DNA of 64,000 nucleotides from Haemophilus parainfluenzae (GTDB taxonomy: Bacteria > Pseudomonadota > Gammaproteobacteria > Enterobacterales > Pasteurellaceae): positions 43,578 through 107,577 of the forward strand of contig NZ_QEPZ01000006.1 in NCBI RefSeq assembly GCF_003253005.1. The letters are read 5' to 3'. The notes under the pieces were generated by a model, which was not told where the DNA came from, did no database searches, and worked only from the letters and a program-made list of their open reading frames with translations. The position numbers were made by a program, and so were the translations under genes. Of the stretch, positions 46,039 through 57,365 are shown piece after piece (within the stretch, counting starts at the first letter, position 1; each line of letters starts with the position of its first letter).

Positions 46039-46631
46039 TGTTTATCTTAATTTCAGTAACCGTTCTCGCTTTAATTTTTGGTGCGATTTTAGGCTTTGCT
46101 TCGATTAAATTAAAAGTTGAAGCCGATCCTATCGTCGAAAAAATTGATGCCATCTTACCGCAAAGCCAATGTGGGCAATGCGGCTATCCTGGCTGCAAAC
46201 CTTATGCCGAAGCGATTGCCAATGGTGACGTTATCACAAAATGTGTTCCAGGTGGTCGCCCAACGGTGGTAAAAATTGCCGAAATCATGGGTGTTGATGT
46301 ACCCGCAATGGATGATGTAGCTGAACCAGAAGAAATGGTTGCCTTTATTGATGAAAATATGTGTATCGGCTGTACCAAATGTATTCAAGCCTGCCCTGTT
46401 GATGCGATTATTGGCACGAATAAAGCAATGCACACTATTATTGCCGATCTCTGTACAGGCTGTGAACTTTGCGTCGCACCTTGTCCGACTGATTGTATTT
46501 CCATGATTAAAGTGAAAAAAGATATTGATAATTGGAACTGGAAGTTTGATCCTAAATTAGTCATTCCGGTTGTAAATACCACAGAAATCGAGAAAAAGTT
46601 AGTGGTTGGGGAGTCGGAATCACATGGCTGA
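46038..46631 (+). CDS. rsxB: Rsx/Rnf electron transport complex subunit B
   Basis: A 197-residue iron-sulfur protein: an N-terminal membrane anchor ([20 protein letters not shown]), a 4Fe-4S domain ([15 protein letters not shown]), then two ferredoxin-type sites ([12 protein letters not shown] and [12 protein letters not shown]). It passes electrons within the Rsx complex. Its start overlaps the preceding mini-gene and its 3' end overlaps rsxC by eight bases. Confidence 0.96.
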
Positions 46632-48684
46632 TGTATTAACGAGATTTAAATCCGGCAAAATTTGGGATTTTAAAGGCGGTATTCATCCACCTGAAATGAA
46701 ATCTCAATCAAACCAATCCCCTATTCAGCAATCAGAACTTGCTTATGATTTTTATGTGCCGATTAAACAACATGCCGGCACCGCAGGAGATGTATTAGTT
46801 AAAGAAGGCGATTATGTCCTAAAAGGCCAACCTTTAACACAAGGTGATGGCTTAAGAACCTTGCCTGTTCATGCGCCGACTTCTGGTACTGTAAAATTTA
46901 TCGGAAAACATGTTGCGCCTCATCCTTCTGGTTTAACCGAGGATATGATTCATATTCAAGCGGATGGTTTAGATAAATGGCGTGAGCAATTTCCACTTGA
47001 AGAATTTTTTACACAACCGGTAGAGCAACTTATTGATCGTATTTACCAAGCTGGCATTGCCGGCTTAGGTGGTGCAGTATTCCCGACTGCAGCCAAAATC
47101 CAATCGGCTGAAAAGAAAGTTAAACTCTTAATTATTAACGGCGCAGAATGTGAACCCTATATTACCTGTGATGACCGCTTAATGCGCGATTACACCGACG
47201 AAATGATCGAAGGGATTCGCATCTTACGTTATATCTTACGCCCTGAAAAAGTGGTGATTGCAGTTGAAGACAATAAACCTGAAGCAATTCATGCTATTCA
47301 GCAATCACTACATGGTGCAAATGACATTGAATTGCGCGTTATTCCGACTAAATATCCATCCGGTGCAGCCAAACAGCTGATTTATTTACTTACCGGCATG
47401 GAAGTGACAAGTGGCGGACGATCTTACGATATTGGCGTATTAATGCATAATGTCGGCACGGCTTTTGCGATAAAAAGAGCGGTCATTGATGACGAACCGT
47501 TAATTGAGCGCGTCGTCACGCTTACGGGTGATAAAATTTCCGAGAAAGGCAATTACTGGGTTCGCTTAGGCACACCGGTTGACCACTTATTGGCACAAGT
47601 TGGCTATCAATATGACGAACGCTTCCCTGTTTTTGCAGGTGGACCAATGATGGGCTTGCAACTTTCAGATCTCAATGCCCCCGTCACCAAATTAATTAAC
47701 TGTCTATTGGCACCTGATCATTTTGAATATGGTGAACCCGAACCGGAACAATCTTGTATCCGCTGCTCTGCTTGTTCTGACGCTTGCCCTGTTAATTTAA
47801 TGCCACAGCAACTTTATTGGTATGCTCGCAGTGAAGATCACCAAAAATCTGAAGAATACAGCTTAAAAGATTGTATTGAATGTGGCGTGTGTGCTTATGT
47901 TTGCCCAAGCCATATTCCGCTTATTCAATATTTCCGACAAGAAAAAGCCAAAATTTGGGAAATTAAAGAAAAAGCGAAAAAAGCTGAAGAAGCAAAAATC
48001 CGTTTTGAAGCCAAACAAGCTCGTATGGAGCGTGAAGAACAAGAACGTAAAGCACGTTCACAACTCGCGGCAGAAGCTCGCCGTGAAGAGCTTGCAAAAC
48101 AAAAAGGTGAAGACCCGGTTAAAGCGGCGTTAGAACGCTTGAAAGCAAAACAAGCGGGTTCAGCAGCAAATAAAGAAACGAAAACTATTGTATCTGAGAA
48201 AGGTGAAATCTTACCGGATAACCATGAGCTCATGGAACAACGTAAAGCCCGTCGTCTTGCTAAACAACAATCGCAAGCAGATACAGGCACTGTGACAAAT
48301 GCAACAACGTCACAAACTGACGAAAAAGATGCGAAGAAAGCAGCTGTTGCTGCAGCTCTAGCAAGAGCGAAAGCAAAAAAAGCAGCTGCTCAAGGTGAAA
48401 TAGTTGCGACAAATGCAACTGAAAGCGCAGTAGAAAAAACAGATGAAAATCCAACCGCACTTGATCCTAAAAAAGCCACGGTAGCTGCAGCCATTGCGAG
48501 AGCTAAAGCTAAGAAAGCCGCCGCTAATAGTGAAACTGTTACAACACATGCAACTGAAAGCGCAGTAGAAAAAACAGATGAAAATCCAACCGCACTTGAT
48601 CCGAAAAAAGCCGCTATCGTAGCAGCCATAGCAAGAGCTAAAGCAAAAAAAGCGGCGGCTGAAGCTGCCAAAGAAACAGAATAA
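46624..48684 (+). CDS. rsxC: Rsx/Rnf electron transport complex subunit C
   Basis: A 686-residue peripheral subunit with an NADH/FMN-binding core ([29 protein letters not shown]) and two 4Fe-4S sites ([24 protein letters not shown]). After about residue 440 it turns into a charged helical arm, ending in Ala/Lys-rich repeats of 44 residues (48416-48548 and on). The start ATG at 46624 overlaps rsxB; an upstream in-frame start is less likely. Opposite-strand frames over the repeats are shadows. Confidence 0.95.
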   Translation: MADVLTRFKSGKIWDFKGGIHPPEMKSQSNQSPIQQSELAYDFYVPIKQHAGTAGDVLVKEGDYVLKGQPLTQGDGLRTLPVHAPTSGTVKFIGKHVAPHPSGLTEDMIHIQADGLDKWREQFPLEEFFTQPVEQLIDRIYQAGIAGLGGAVFPTAAKIQSAEKKVKLLIINGAECEPYITCDDRLMRDYTDEMIEGIRILRYILRPEKVVIAVEDNKPEAIHAIQQSLHGANDIELRVIPTKYPSGAAKQLIYLLTGMEVTSGGRSYDIGVLMHNVGTAFAIKRAVIDDEPLIERVVTLTGDKISEKGNYWVRLGTPVDHLLAQVGYQYDERFPVFAGGPMMGLQLSDLNAPVTKLINCLLAPDHFEYGEPEPEQSCIRCSACSDACPVNLMPQQLYWYARSEDHQKSEEYSLKDCIECGVCAYVCPSHIPLIQYFRQEKAKIWEIKEKAKKAEEAKIRFEAKQARMEREEQERKARSQLAAEARREELAKQKGEDPVKAALERLKAKQAGSAANKETKTIVSEKGEILPDNHELMEQRKARRLAKQQSQADTGTVTNATTSQTDEKDAKKAAVAAALARAKAKKAAAQGEIVATNATESAVEKTDENPTALDPKKATVAAAIARAKAKKAAANSETVTTHATESAVEKTDENPTALDPKKAAIVAAIARAKAKKAAAEAAKETE
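48294..48669 (+). repeat. 132-bp repeats in the 3' part of rsxC
   Basis: Two near-identical units begin at 48416 and 48548 and an older, partial unit precedes them. Each full unit includes an uptake signal (CCAACCGCACTTGATCC context) and encodes [12 protein letters not shown]. Confidence 0.85.
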
Positions 48685-48698
48685 CGCAGGAAAAGATT

Positions 48699-49781
48699 AT
48701 GTTTAAGAAAATGGTGAGTTCGCCTCATACCCATTCAGGCAAATTAACCGCCCGTATTATGTTATGGGTGATTGCAGCCATGTTGCCTGCTCTGCTCACA
48801 CAAATTTATTATTTTGGAATGGGTGTTTTGGTGCAATCCGCCTTGGCTATTTCTTTCGCATTATTGCTTGAGTTTATTGTGACCAAATTGCGTAATAAGC
48901 CAAACCTGGTCTATATTTCAGATTTTAGTGTGGTGCTTACTGCCTTAATTTTAGCGATGGCGATTCCGCCTTATGCACCTTATTGGGTGATTTTAATCGG
49001 TACGCTTTCCGCTGTTATCCTAGGCAAACACGTTTATGGTGGCTTGGGACAAAACCCATTTAATCCGGCTATGGTGGGTTATGTGGTGCTATTGATTTCT
49101 TTCCCTCTACAAATGACAAGTTGGATGCCGCCTATTTCATTATTAAATGAACCCCCAACATTTGCGGATTCGCTTTCTTTAATTTTCACAGGCTTAACCA
49201 CTGACGGTTTTAGCTTAAGTCAACTCGTCCATTCCATTGATGGAATTACACAAGCGACGCCATTAGATAGTGCAAAAATCTTCTATAACTTACATCAAGG
49301 CGATGAAAGCGTATTTCATGATTTTGTAAAATTACCGATTTTATTACAAAACGGGACTGACTTTGCTGAAGGTTGGTGGCAGATTAATCTTGCATTTATG
49401 CTTGGTGGGATTGTATTAATCTTAAAGAAAAAAATTCACTGGCAAATCCCTGTTTCAATGCTCGTGACCTTTGTAACCTTAGCAACAATCACTGCGATGT
49501 CAGGCCATCATCATTTAAGTATGATAAGCCAACTCTTTAGCGGTGCCATGATGTTCGGTGCGTTCTTCATTGCCACTGACCCAGTCACAGCTTCTATTAC
49601 ACCTCGTGGTAAGCTTGTATTTGGTACTTTAGTCGGACTATTGGTTTACCTCATTCGTTACTTTGGAAACTACCCTGACGGTGTGGCATTTGCGATTTTG
49701 TTAAGTAATATTTGTGTGCCTCTTATCGACTACTACACCCGTCCTCGCGTAGCTGGGTACTTTGCAAAAGGGAGAAAATAA
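48699..49781 (+). CDS. rsxD: Rsx/Rnf electron transport complex subunit D
   Basis: A 360-residue membrane protein with about nine helices and covalent FMN attachment expected at the Thr in [10 protein letters not shown]. Family motifs [17 protein letters not shown] and [14 protein letters not shown] are clear. It starts 14 bases after rsxC and overlaps rsxG by one base (TAATG). Confidence 0.95.
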   Translation: MFKKMVSSPHTHSGKLTARIMLWVIAAMLPALLTQIYYFGMGVLVQSALAISFALLLEFIVTKLRNKPNLVYISDFSVVLTALILAMAIPPYAPYWVILIGTLSAVILGKHVYGGLGQNPFNPAMVGYVVLLISFPLQMTSWMPPISLLNEPPTFADSLSLIFTGLTTDGFSLSQLVHSIDGITQATPLDSAKIFYNLHQGDESVFHDFVKLPILLQNGTDFAEGWWQINLAFMLGGIVLILKKKIHWQIPVSMLVTFVTLATITAMSGHHHLSMISQLFSGAMMFGAFFIATDPVTASITPRGKLVFGTLVGLLVYLIRYFGNYPDGVAFAILLSNICVPLIDYYTRPRVAGYFAKGRK

Positions 49782-50407
49782 TGGGTATTTTAAAAGTCAC
49801 CTCCCGTTTTGGTCTTTTATTAGGTTTCATCGCATTGCTTTGTACAGCAATTTCTGCGGGCATTTATATGCTAACAAAAGATAAAATTGATGAAGCCATG
49901 GCTGAACAACAAAAAGCGTTATTGCTCCAAGTAATCCCTCAAAATTACTTTAATAATAGCTTGCTTGAAAGCGTGGATACACCCGAGCAAGATAAACTCA
50001 AAGGTATTCAAAAAGTCTATTTTGCGATCAAAGATCATGAGCCAACAGCCTATGCTTATGAAACCACAGCGCCAGATGGCTATTCAGGTAATATCCGTTT
50101 ATTAGTGGGGATTACACCAAAAGGTGAAGTTTTAGGTGTGCGTGTCATTGAGCATAATGAAACCCCAGGATTAGGCGATAAAATCGAACTTCGTATTTCT
50201 GATTGGATTTTAAGTTTTACAAACCAAGTTATCGTACCGGAAAGCCTAAAAGATTGGGCGGTCAAAAAAGATGGCGGTAAATTTGATCAATTTTCTGGCG
50301 CAACCATTACGCCGCGCGCGATTGTTAATCAAGTAAAACGCTCTGCTCTCGTGATGCTTGAAAATGAAGCATCGCTCAACGAAATGGCAAAAAAATACGC
50401 GCAATAG
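49781..50407 (+). CDS. rsxG: Rsx/Rnf electron transport complex subunit G
   Basis: A 208-residue protein with one N-terminal membrane helix ([18 protein letters not shown]) and a periplasmic FMN-binding domain; the flavin is attached to the Thr in SGATITPRA. The start at 49781 overlaps the rsxD stop; an upstream in-frame start inside rsxD is not needed. Confidence 0.95.
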   Translation: MGILKVTSRFGLLLGFIALLCTAISAGIYMLTKDKIDEAMAEQQKALLLQVIPQNYFNNSLLESVDTPEQDKLKGIQKVYFAIKDHEPTAYAYETTAPDGYSGNIRLLVGITPKGEVLGVRVIEHNETPGLGDKIELRISDWILSFTNQVIVPESLKDWAVKKDGGKFDQFSGATITPRAIVNQVKRSALVMLENEASLNEMAKKYAQ

Positions 50408-50417
50408 GATATTTATT

Positions 50418-51128
50418 ATGACTGATTTAACCGAAAAAACGACCGCGCTAGATGAGCAAAGTGCGATTGAAAATTCAGAAGAAATAACTCAAACGCCTTC
50501 TGTTTGGAAAGAAATCTTTATTCAGGGCGTATGGAAAAACAATTCAACTCTCGTGCAATTATTAGGACTCTGTCCGCTCTTAGCTGTTTCGAGTACGGCA
50601 ACAAATGCCTTAGGTTTAGGGCTTGCGACGATGTTGGTTTTAACTTGCACCAATACAGTTGTTTCGCTCTTTCGTAAGCAAATTCCTCATGAAATCCGTA
50701 TTCCGATTTATGTGATGATTATTGCGACTACCGTAACGGTGGTGCAATTATTAATGAATGCTTATACCTATACACTCTATCAAGCACTCGGGATTTTTAT
50801 TCCTTTAATCGTAACTAACTGTATCGTCATCGGTCGTGCAGAAGCCTTTGCCTCTAAAAATAGCGTAGCACATGCTGCCTGGGATGGTTTTTCAATGGGG
50901 TTAGGCATGGCATTAAGTATCACCGTATTAGGTGCATTACGTGAAATCTTAGGCCAAGGTACCTTTTTCGAAGGGATTGAAAACTTATTTGGTCAAGGTG
51001 CGAAATTCCTTACATTACATATTTATCACGCTGACAGTAGCTTTTTACTCTTTATTCTTCCGCCAGGTGCATTTATTGGATTAGGCATTCTATTGGCGAT
51101 TAAAAACCGAATTGATATGAAAAAATGA
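50418..51128 (+). CDS. rsxE: Rsx/Rnf electron transport complex subunit E
   Basis: A 236-residue membrane protein homologous to RsxA, with six helices ([40 protein letters not shown]). The ATG at 50418 lies ten bases after rsxG. The N-terminal 30 residues are polar and longer than in E. coli. Its stop overlaps the nth start (ATGA). Confidence 0.95.
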   Translation: MTDLTEKTTALDEQSAIENSEEITQTPSVWKEIFIQGVWKNNSTLVQLLGLCPLLAVSSTATNALGLGLATMLVLTCTNTVVSLFRKQIPHEIRIPIYVMIIATTVTVVQLLMNAYTYTLYQALGIFIPLIVTNCIVIGRAEAFASKNSVAHAAWDGFSMGLGMALSITVLGALREILGQGTFFEGIENLFGQGAKFLTLHIYHADSSFLLFILPPGAFIGLGILLAIKNRIDMKK

Positions 51129-51760
51129 ACCAAGCTAAACGAATTGAAATTCTCACTCGACTTAGGGAGCAAAACCCGCATCCCACCACGGAATTAGAGT
51201 ATAATTCGCCTTTCGAATTACTCATCGCCGTGATCTTATCGGCCCAAGCCACCGATAAAGGTGTCAATAAAGCGACGGCAAAATTATTCCCTGTAGCAAA
51301 TACGCCACAAGCCATTTTAGATCTTGGCTTAGAGGGGTTAAAAGAATACATTAAAACCATCGGGCTTTATAACAGCAAAGCAGAAAATATTATTAAAACC
51401 TGCCGTGATTTAGTTGAGAAACACAACGGCGAAGTACCTGAAAGTCGTGAAGCCTTAGAAGCCCTTGCAGGTGTTGGTAGAAAAACAGCGAATGTGGTAC
51501 TAAATACCGCTTTCGGCCACCCCACTATTGCAGTGGACACCCATATTTTTCGCGTATGCAACCGCACGAATTTTGCCCCTGGCAAAGATGTGCTAAAAGT
51601 AGAAGAAAAGCTGCTCAAAGTTGTACCCAAAGAATTTAAAGTAGATGTACACCACTGGCTTATTTTACACGGACGCTATACTTGTACCGCACGAAAACCT
51701 CGCTGCGGTGCTTGCATTATTGAAGATCTCTGCGAATACAAAGAAAAAACAGAATATTAA
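51125..51760 (+). CDS. nth: Endonuclease III
   Basis: A 211-residue DNA glycosylase/AP lyase for oxidised pyrimidines. The helix-hairpin-helix segment [14 protein letters not shown] with the catalytic Lys, the Asp in VDTHIFRV, and the 4Fe-4S loop [19 protein letters not shown] are intact. It is the last gene of the rsx operon, the usual order in gamma-proteobacteria. Confidence 0.97.
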   Translation: MNQAKRIEILTRLREQNPHPTTELEYNSPFELLIAVILSAQATDKGVNKATAKLFPVANTPQAILDLGLEGLKEYIKTIGLYNSKAENIIKTCRDLVEKHNGEVPESREALEALAGVGRKTANVVLNTAFGHPTIAVDTHIFRVCNRTNFAPGKDVLKVEEKLLKVVPKEFKVDVHHWLILHGRYTCTARKPRCGACIIEDLCEYKEKTEY

Positions 51761-51786
51761 ACGAATAAAATCAAACGGAATATATT

Positions 51787-53160
51787 ATGACAACAAACAA
51801 TCAATCTCGCCAAACGTGGTCTAGTCGACTAACTTATGTTCTCACCGTAGCGGGGGCGACAGTTGGCTTTGGGGCAACATGGCGCTTTCCTTATTTAGTG
51901 GGTGAAAATGGCGGTGGCGCCTATGTACTCCTCTTTTGTATTGCGATGATTGTGATTGGTATCCCGATGATTTTAGTGGAAAACGTTATCGGACGCCGTT
52001 TGCGTGTGAATTCCATTGATGCTTTTGGCGATAAAATCCAAGATAAAGGTAAAAACATCTCCAAATATTGGAAGATTCTCGGCTACATGGGGCTTCTCGG
52101 CGCATTTGGTATCATGGCCTATTATATGGTGCTTGGTGGTTGGGTAATGTCTTATATCATCAGCCTAATTAATAACACCCTTGATATTTCCACACCAATT
52201 ACAAAAGAAGTGGCTAAAGATTTCTACGATTTACATATCAGCAACAGCCCATGGGAAATCATGCTTTACACATTCCTGTTCGTGGCGGTGAATTACATCA
52301 TTTTAGCGAAAGGTATCATTGGTGGGATTGAACGTTCTGTAAAATACTTAATGCCATTACTCTTTATCTTCCTAATTGGTATGGTAATTCGTAATCTTAC
52401 CTTACCTGGCGCAATGGAAGGTGTAACTTTCTACTTAAAGCCTGATTTCAGCAAAATCACACCTAAATTATTCATCTTCGTATTAGGGCAAGTATTCTTC
52501 GCTTTAAGCCTTGGTTTCGGTGTATTGATTACCCTCTCCAGCTATTTGAACAAGGAAGAAAACCTTATTCAAACAGCCGTTATTACGGGTTTTACTAACA
52601 CCATCATTGCTGTGTTATGTGGTTTTATGATCTTCCCCTCATTATTCACATTCGGCATTGAACCTAACGCAGGGCCAACCTTGGTTTTCCAAAGTTTACC
52701 AATTGTATTCTCACATTTATGGGCGGGTAAATTCTTTGCTATCGTGTTCTTCGGTTTATTGCTTATTGCAGCATTAACCACGTCAATTACGATTTACGAA
52801 GTCATCATCACCGCATTACAAGAAAAACTCAGAATGCGCCGAGGCAAAGCGATTTTTGTTACCTTAATGGGGATTTTCCTATTAGGTAACGTGCCATCTA
52901 TTCTAGGTGATAACCTTTGGAAAGATTTCACCATTTTCGGTAAAAGCATTTTCGATGCCTTCGATTTCGTCAGCGGAAATATCCTCTTTATGTTGACCGC
53001 ACTTGGCTGTGCCATTTTCGTTGGTTTCGTGTTAAAAGACGATGCAAAAAAAGAGCTCTCTTCGACACCAAATTCAGTCTTCACCACAATTTGGTTTAAC
53101 TATGTCAAATTTGTGGTTCCTGTAATTATTTTGGTGATTTTTATTAGTAATTTAATCTAA
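51787..53160 (+). CDS. Neurotransmitter:sodium symporter (NSS) family transporter
   Basis: A 457-residue transporter with about 11-12 helices. The first helix GATVGFGATWRFPYLVGENG is the sodium/substrate-binding signature of the NSS family (LeuT-like). It probably imports an amino acid with sodium; the substrate is unknown. It follows nth by 26 bases, as in H. influenzae. Unlike its relatives the start region is normal and no truncation is seen. Confidence 0.92.
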   Translation: MTTNNQSRQTWSSRLTYVLTVAGATVGFGATWRFPYLVGENGGGAYVLLFCIAMIVIGIPMILVENVIGRRLRVNSIDAFGDKIQDKGKNISKYWKILGYMGLLGAFGIMAYYMVLGGWVMSYIISLINNTLDISTPITKEVAKDFYDLHISNSPWEIMLYTFLFVAVNYIILAKGIIGGIERSVKYLMPLLFIFLIGMVIRNLTLPGAMEGVTFYLKPDFSKITPKLFIFVLGQVFFALSLGFGVLITLSSYLNKEENLIQTAVITGFTNTIIAVLCGFMIFPSLFTFGIEPNAGPTLVFQSLPIVFSHLWAGKFFAIVFFGLLLIAALTTSITIYEVIITALQEKLRMRRGKAIFVTLMGIFLLGNVPSILGDNLWKDFTIFGKSIFDAFDFVSGNILFMLTALGCAIFVGFVLKDDAKKELSSTPNSVFTTIWFNYVKFVVPVIILVIFISNLI

Positions 53161-53172
53161 CAAAATAGACCG

Positions 53173-53199
53173 AAAGCAGTGCTCAAGTGCTGCTTTTTT
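53173..53199 (+). terminator. Terminator after the NSS transporter
   Basis: AAAGCAG/CTGCTTT stem with a T run. The following stretch to 53576 contains no convincing gene; a 71-codon minus-strand frame (53239-53454) has no family or ribosome-binding support. Confidence 0.75.
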
Positions 53200-53576
53200 A
53201 TACGTAAAAATCAGAAAACCTACCTGCTAACCAATTGTTTATAAACAATAAAAATTCTCTATAGAATAGAATAATTTATTCAAATATTTTACTAGGATCC
53301 ATTTTATACTACAACCAGAAACCTGTAAAATATACTTAATAATCAAGCTTTTATTATTTCCGAGGGCTTCAAGGCTAGGCTCAGATTTGCTTTCAATGAT
53401 TTTGGACGATTTATACTGCGAAAGGTGTTGAGCAAGAAAAGTCAAAGCACGCAATTAATTTTTGTGAAAATTTGCAAACTATATCAAAAACTAAAAATAT
53501 TTGAGCGTTTTCGCACAATTTTAGTCAATAATATTTCCTATAATAACGCTTCATTTACATCAGAAAAGGAAAAACA

Positions 53577-54134
53577 ATGAAAAAAATAATCTCAACTACA
53601 TTTTGTTCGCTTGTTGCTGGCGTAGCTTGTGCGCATTCATCAGTTTTTAGCATCAATGTACCCGATTTACCTGAATACGGATTTCACGTCAAAAACGTAT
53701 TAAGTGCCAACTACGGTTTTGGCTGTAATGGAGAAAATCTGTCACCAGCGATTTCTTGGGCAAATGCCCCAAAAGGAACAAAAAGTTTTGTAGTGACGAT
53801 CTACGATAAAGATGCGCCGACAGGCATTGGTTGGATGCATTGGATTGTTGCAAATATTCCCGCAAATACGACTTCTCTTCCTGAAGGCATTGCAGAGGAC
53901 GGCAGCAATTTGCCGCGAGGTGCATTGCAAACTCGGACTGATTTTGGCATGCCAGGCTTTGGCGGCGCTTGCCCACCAAAAGGACAAAAACATCGTTACG
54001 AAATTAAGGTCACGGCAGTAGGTGTGAAAACCTTGCCAAAGGTGAAAGAAGATACAATGCCTGCTTTAGTAGGGTATTTTACTAAAGCTAATGCCCTTGC
54101 AGAAGCATCTATTATTGTGGAGTATGGTCGCTAA
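53577..54134 (+). CDS. YbhB/YbcL-type PEBP protein, secreted
   Basis: A 185-residue Raf kinase inhibitor-like (phosphatidylethanolamine-binding) protein with a signal peptide (residues 1-20, cleavage near ACA). Core motifs NLSPAISWANAPKGTKSFVV, DKDAPTGIGWMHWIVANIP and GFGGACPPKGQKHRY are typical. Related YbcL of uropathogenic E. coli modulates host neutrophils, but that role is not implied here. It overlaps the convergent AraC gene by 23 bases. Confidence 0.88.
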   Translation: MKKIISTTFCSLVAGVACAHSSVFSINVPDLPEYGFHVKNVLSANYGFGCNGENLSPAISWANAPKGTKSFVVTIYDKDAPTGIGWMHWIVANIPANTTSLPEGIAEDGSNLPRGALQTRTDFGMPGFGGACPPKGQKHRYEIKVTAVGVKTLPKVKEDTMPALVGYFTKANALAEASIIVEYGR

Positions 54135-54921
54135 TCATAATACCAGATTGACGAACCTCTAACGGCGAACAGCCAAAATGCTGTTTAAATTTCACCGAAA
54201 AACGTGAATGACTCTCATAACCAACTGCGTAAGCTATTTCTGAAATCGGGCGTTGAGTAACTTGTAATAAATTCAATGCTCGCATCATTCGAACTGTCGT
54301 CAATACTTCCCGAAACGATGTTTTTTCTGCAGCAAGATGGCGGCGTAATGTGGCTTCACTGGTATTTAATGCTTTTGCCATTTCACCAATTTTCCAGTGA
54401 TGTTCAAAATGCTCTGAAATTTTCTTACTAATTTTACACTTTAAAGTAGGTGTATAAAAAGGGTTAAACACACCACCTTGTTCAGCTAACCAAGCCAATA
54501 ATTCCCATAAACGAATTTCCACAATACGATCAGGAATTTCATCGCAGGAAAGAGCTTGTGAAACCTGAGAAAAGGCTTGTTGCATAAGAGAGTGTTTAGG
54601 CAAGTAAAACAAAATATCAAAAGATTGCGGCTCTGAAAGTTGCTCAAAAAATCGCTCAACCACAACATTATCAATGGATAACCAATCCGCTTGATATACT
54701 CCCAGTTCATCGGGTTCATTAATTACATCAAACTGTTGATTTTCTACCAACATTACCATTTCACCTGCTTGGATAATTTTCTCCCCGTTCATCCAACGCA
54801 AAATTTTCTGACCACGCAGAACCCAAATGACTGTAGGTTGTGTAAAATAGGATTTATTTAGTTTCAATTTATGACGTTGTACAATTGTATTTTTTTCAGC
54901 TAAATTAGAGCGAATAGGCAT
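54112..54921 (-). CDS. AraC-family transcription regulator
   Basis: A 269-residue regulator: an N-terminal cupin-like sensing domain (ILRWMNGEKIIQAGEMVMLV) and a C-terminal double helix-turn-helix (ALNTSEATLRRHLAAEKTSF, PISEIAYAVGYESHSRFSVK, FGCSPLEVRQ). The target genes and ligand are unknown. The neighbour YbhB-like gene is a candidate by position. An uptake-like motif precedes the start. The long gap to 55376 follows upstream. Confidence 0.9.
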   Translation of the reverse strand: MPIRSNLAEKNTIVQRHKLKLNKSYFTQPTVIWVLRGQKILRWMNGEKIIQAGEMVMLVENQQFDVINEPDELGVYQADWLSIDNVVVERFFEQLSEPQSFDILFYLPKHSLMQQAFSQVSQALSCDEIPDRIVEIRLWELLAWLAEQGGVFNPFYTPTLKCKISKKISEHFEHHWKIGEMAKALNTSEATLRRHLAAEKTSFREVLTTVRMMRALNLLQVTQRPISEIAYAVGYESHSRFSVKFKQHFGCSPLEVRQSGIMISDHTPQ

Positions 54922-55376
54922 AAGTGTTCCTCATAAAAGTGCAGTTATTTTAAGTGATTTTGGGAACAAGTTATATTATGCTAACGCCTAAATGAAAGAC
55001 AGATGTTATTAAAAAGACTGATGAATCATATGCTCTATTATAAAGAGGATATTAATTTATTTTACCTATTAAGAAACTGTAGTCACAAATTAATCTACTT
55101 TCTGAAGGATTTGGCAGACGATAAAAAATTGTACAACTAAGAACCTATGGGCTATACGATCCAGTATTATTTGACAAGGGAAATCAAAGCTAAATCAAGT
55201 GTAAATCTAACATTGCAAAATGACTGCGAGTAGTCATTTGACAAGCCCCTAAACAAATATCATAGTAGAAATTTGGGATGTTCTCTTCCAAATACCCCAA
55301 GATTTTCAAGAACATTTAATTTTAGGTGAAAGGCTGGGGCTGAAAAAAAGAATAACTCGCTTTTTTTATCTATTCT
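54922..55376. other. 455-base gap without a supported gene
   Basis: AT-rich; contains one hairpin (AAATGACT/AGTCATTT at 55218-55239) and scattered promoter-like motifs, but no reading frame or RNA that I can support. Confidence 0.5.
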
Positions 55377-57320
55377 CTATTTTGCTTCAGCTTGAGTTTT
55401 TTTCTCTTCAAGTTCTTCCCAACGAAGAAAAGCCGTTTCAAGTTCAGCTTCGGTGTCTGATAATTCCTTGAGCTTAGCATCTGTTACATCATGGGCTTGT
55501 TGGAAAAAGTGAGGATCACCAATTTCAGCTTGAAGTGCGGTAATTTTCTCTTCCAATTCTTCCAACAATTGTGGTAGCTGTTCTAACTCACGTTGTTCTT
55601 TATAAGAAAGTTTAACAGATTTTGGCTTTTGAGAAACAACGTCATTTTTGACCGCACTTTCCTGTGTTTTTGGTGCTTCTTTTTTGGCTTTTTGGGGCTC
55701 TTGCTCTGCTTTCATCGCAAAGTAATTGGCTTGTTGTCCTTTCGCATCAAAGAAACCTCCCACGTATTTATTTAATACGCCGTCGCCTTCAAAGAAATAA
55801 CACTCCGTCGCGACATTATCAATAAACTGACGATCATGGCTGACAATCAATAAGGTGCCTTGATAATCAGTGAGGATTTCTTCCAATAATTCTAAGGTTT
55901 CTACATCCAAGTCATTGGTTGGTTCATCGAGAATCAATAGATTATTAGATTTCAGTAATAATTTAGCCAATAACAAACGGTTACGTTCACCACCTGAAAG
56001 GGCTTTTACGGGTGTCATAGCGCGTTTGGGTGGAAATAAGAAATCCTGCAAATAGCCCAAGACATGACGTTTTATGCCATTGACCTCTATATCCTGCTTG
56101 CCATCGGCAACGTTATCCATCACCGTTTTTTCCGGATCGAGATCGGCACGATATTGGTCAAAATAAGCAATGTCTAATTTTGTACCGCAATGAATGCGAC
56201 CGCTAGTTGGCTTGATTTCACCTAATAAAAGTTTAATAAACGTGGTTTTTCCGCAACCATTTGGGCCAACCAATGCAATTTTATCACCACGTAAAATGGT
56301 CGTGCTGAAATCTTTGAGCAGCTGTTTGCCTTCAATCTCATAGCTTACATCTTCCATTTCAAACACGATTTTGCCTGAACGACTTGAGTTATCTAATTGT
56401 AACTTAGCAGTCCCCATCACCTCACGACGTTGGCGACGTTCTTCACGCATGGCTTTTAAAGCGCGTACACGGCCTTCATTACGCGTACGACGCGCTTTAA
56501 TCCCTTGACGAATCCAAACTTCTTCTTGCGCTAAACGCTTATCAAAAAGGTCATTTTGCAATGCTTCGACACGTAAGCTTTCCTCTTTAGCGGTGAGGTA
56601 TAAATCATAGTTACCTGGATAAGACACTAATTTGCCGCGATCTAAATCCACAATACGGGTCGCCATTTTGCGGATAAAAGAACGATCGTGAGAAATAAAC
56701 ACAATACTTCCGGTAAATTCTAATAAGAAGTTTTCTAACCATTCGATTGCATCCACATCCAAGTGGTTGGTCGGTTCATCTAATAACAAGACATCAGGAT
56801 TACACACCAACGCACGAGCAAGAGCGGCTTTACGCAACCAACCACCCGATAAATCAGCTAATTTAGTATCAGGGTTTAACTCTAATTTTTGCAGAACTTC
56901 ATTGATTTTATTTTCAAACTGCCACCCATTGGCATGCTCTAATTTTGCTTGCACTTGCGCCAGTTGGTTAAGAATTAGCTCACTGTAATTTTGTGTCAAC
57001 TCTTGCGAAATATGGTGATATTCCTTTAACAAATCAGCTAAATGCTCAATGCCTTCTGCCACATAATCAAATACATTCCCTTCAGCGTGGCGAGGCGGAT
57101 CTTGCTCTAAACGTGAAACCACTAAATCTTTTTCATACTGCACCTTGCCGTCATCCATGGTAACTTGCTGTGCAATAATTTTTAATAAAGTCGATTTACC
57201 TGCACCGTTACGCCCCACTAAACACACGCGCTCATGGGGTTCAATATGCAGTTCAGCGTGATCTAGTAAGGGGTGATCACTAAAATAAAGATAAGCGTTA
57301 GTTAAACTAATTAATGCCAC
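55377..57320 (-). CDS. uup: ABC-F ATPase Uup
   Basis: A 647-residue protein with two ATPase cassettes: Walker A GRNGAGKST and GPNGCGKTT, signatures DLSGGWLRKAALA and ALSGGERNRLLLA, Walker B DEPTNHLDVD and DEPTNDLDVE, and the linker between them. The C-terminal coiled coil of about 85 residues is the DNA-binding part of Uup. ABC-F proteins act on ribosomes; uup mutants affect transposon excision. dgt-like lies upstream, on the same strand, 46 bases apart, with an uptake signal in between. Confidence 0.95.
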   Translation of the reverse strand: MALISLTNAYLYFSDHPLLDHAELHIEPHERVCLVGRNGAGKSTLLKIIAQQVTMDDGKVQYEKDLVVSRLEQDPPRHAEGNVFDYVAEGIEHLADLLKEYHHISQELTQNYSELILNQLAQVQAKLEHANGWQFENKINEVLQKLELNPDTKLADLSGGWLRKAALARALVCNPDVLLLDEPTNHLDVDAIEWLENFLLEFTGSIVFISHDRSFIRKMATRIVDLDRGKLVSYPGNYDLYLTAKEESLRVEALQNDLFDKRLAQEEVWIRQGIKARRTRNEGRVRALKAMREERRQRREVMGTAKLQLDNSSRSGKIVFEMEDVSYEIEGKQLLKDFSTTILRGDKIALVGPNGCGKTTFIKLLLGEIKPTSGRIHCGTKLDIAYFDQYRADLDPEKTVMDNVADGKQDIEVNGIKRHVLGYLQDFLFPPKRAMTPVKALSGGERNRLLLAKLLLKSNNLLILDEPTNDLDVETLELLEEILTDYQGTLLIVSHDRQFIDNVATECYFFEGDGVLNKYVGGFFDAKGQQANYFAMKAEQEPQKAKKEAPKTQESAVKNDVVSQKPKSVKLSYKEQRELEQLPQLLEELEEKITALQAEIGDPHFFQQAHDVTDAKLKELSDTEAELETAFLRWEELEEKKTQAEAK

Positions 57321-57365
57321 AAAATTGTCCTATAAATTCAAAATATCAATAAAAATAACCGCACT

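Noticed and set aside
48294..48669. CRISPR-like array
   Set aside because: The repeats are 132 bp long, in frame, and lie inside rsxC; there are no spacers or cas genes.
47925..48734. Four minus-strand reading frames opposite rsxC and the rsxD start
   Set aside because: They mirror the Ala/Lys-rich repeats; they are low-complexity shadows with no ribosome-binding sites.
53239..53454. 71-codon minus-strand gene
   Set aside because: No family resemblance, no ribosome-binding site, atypical composition in an AT-rich gap.
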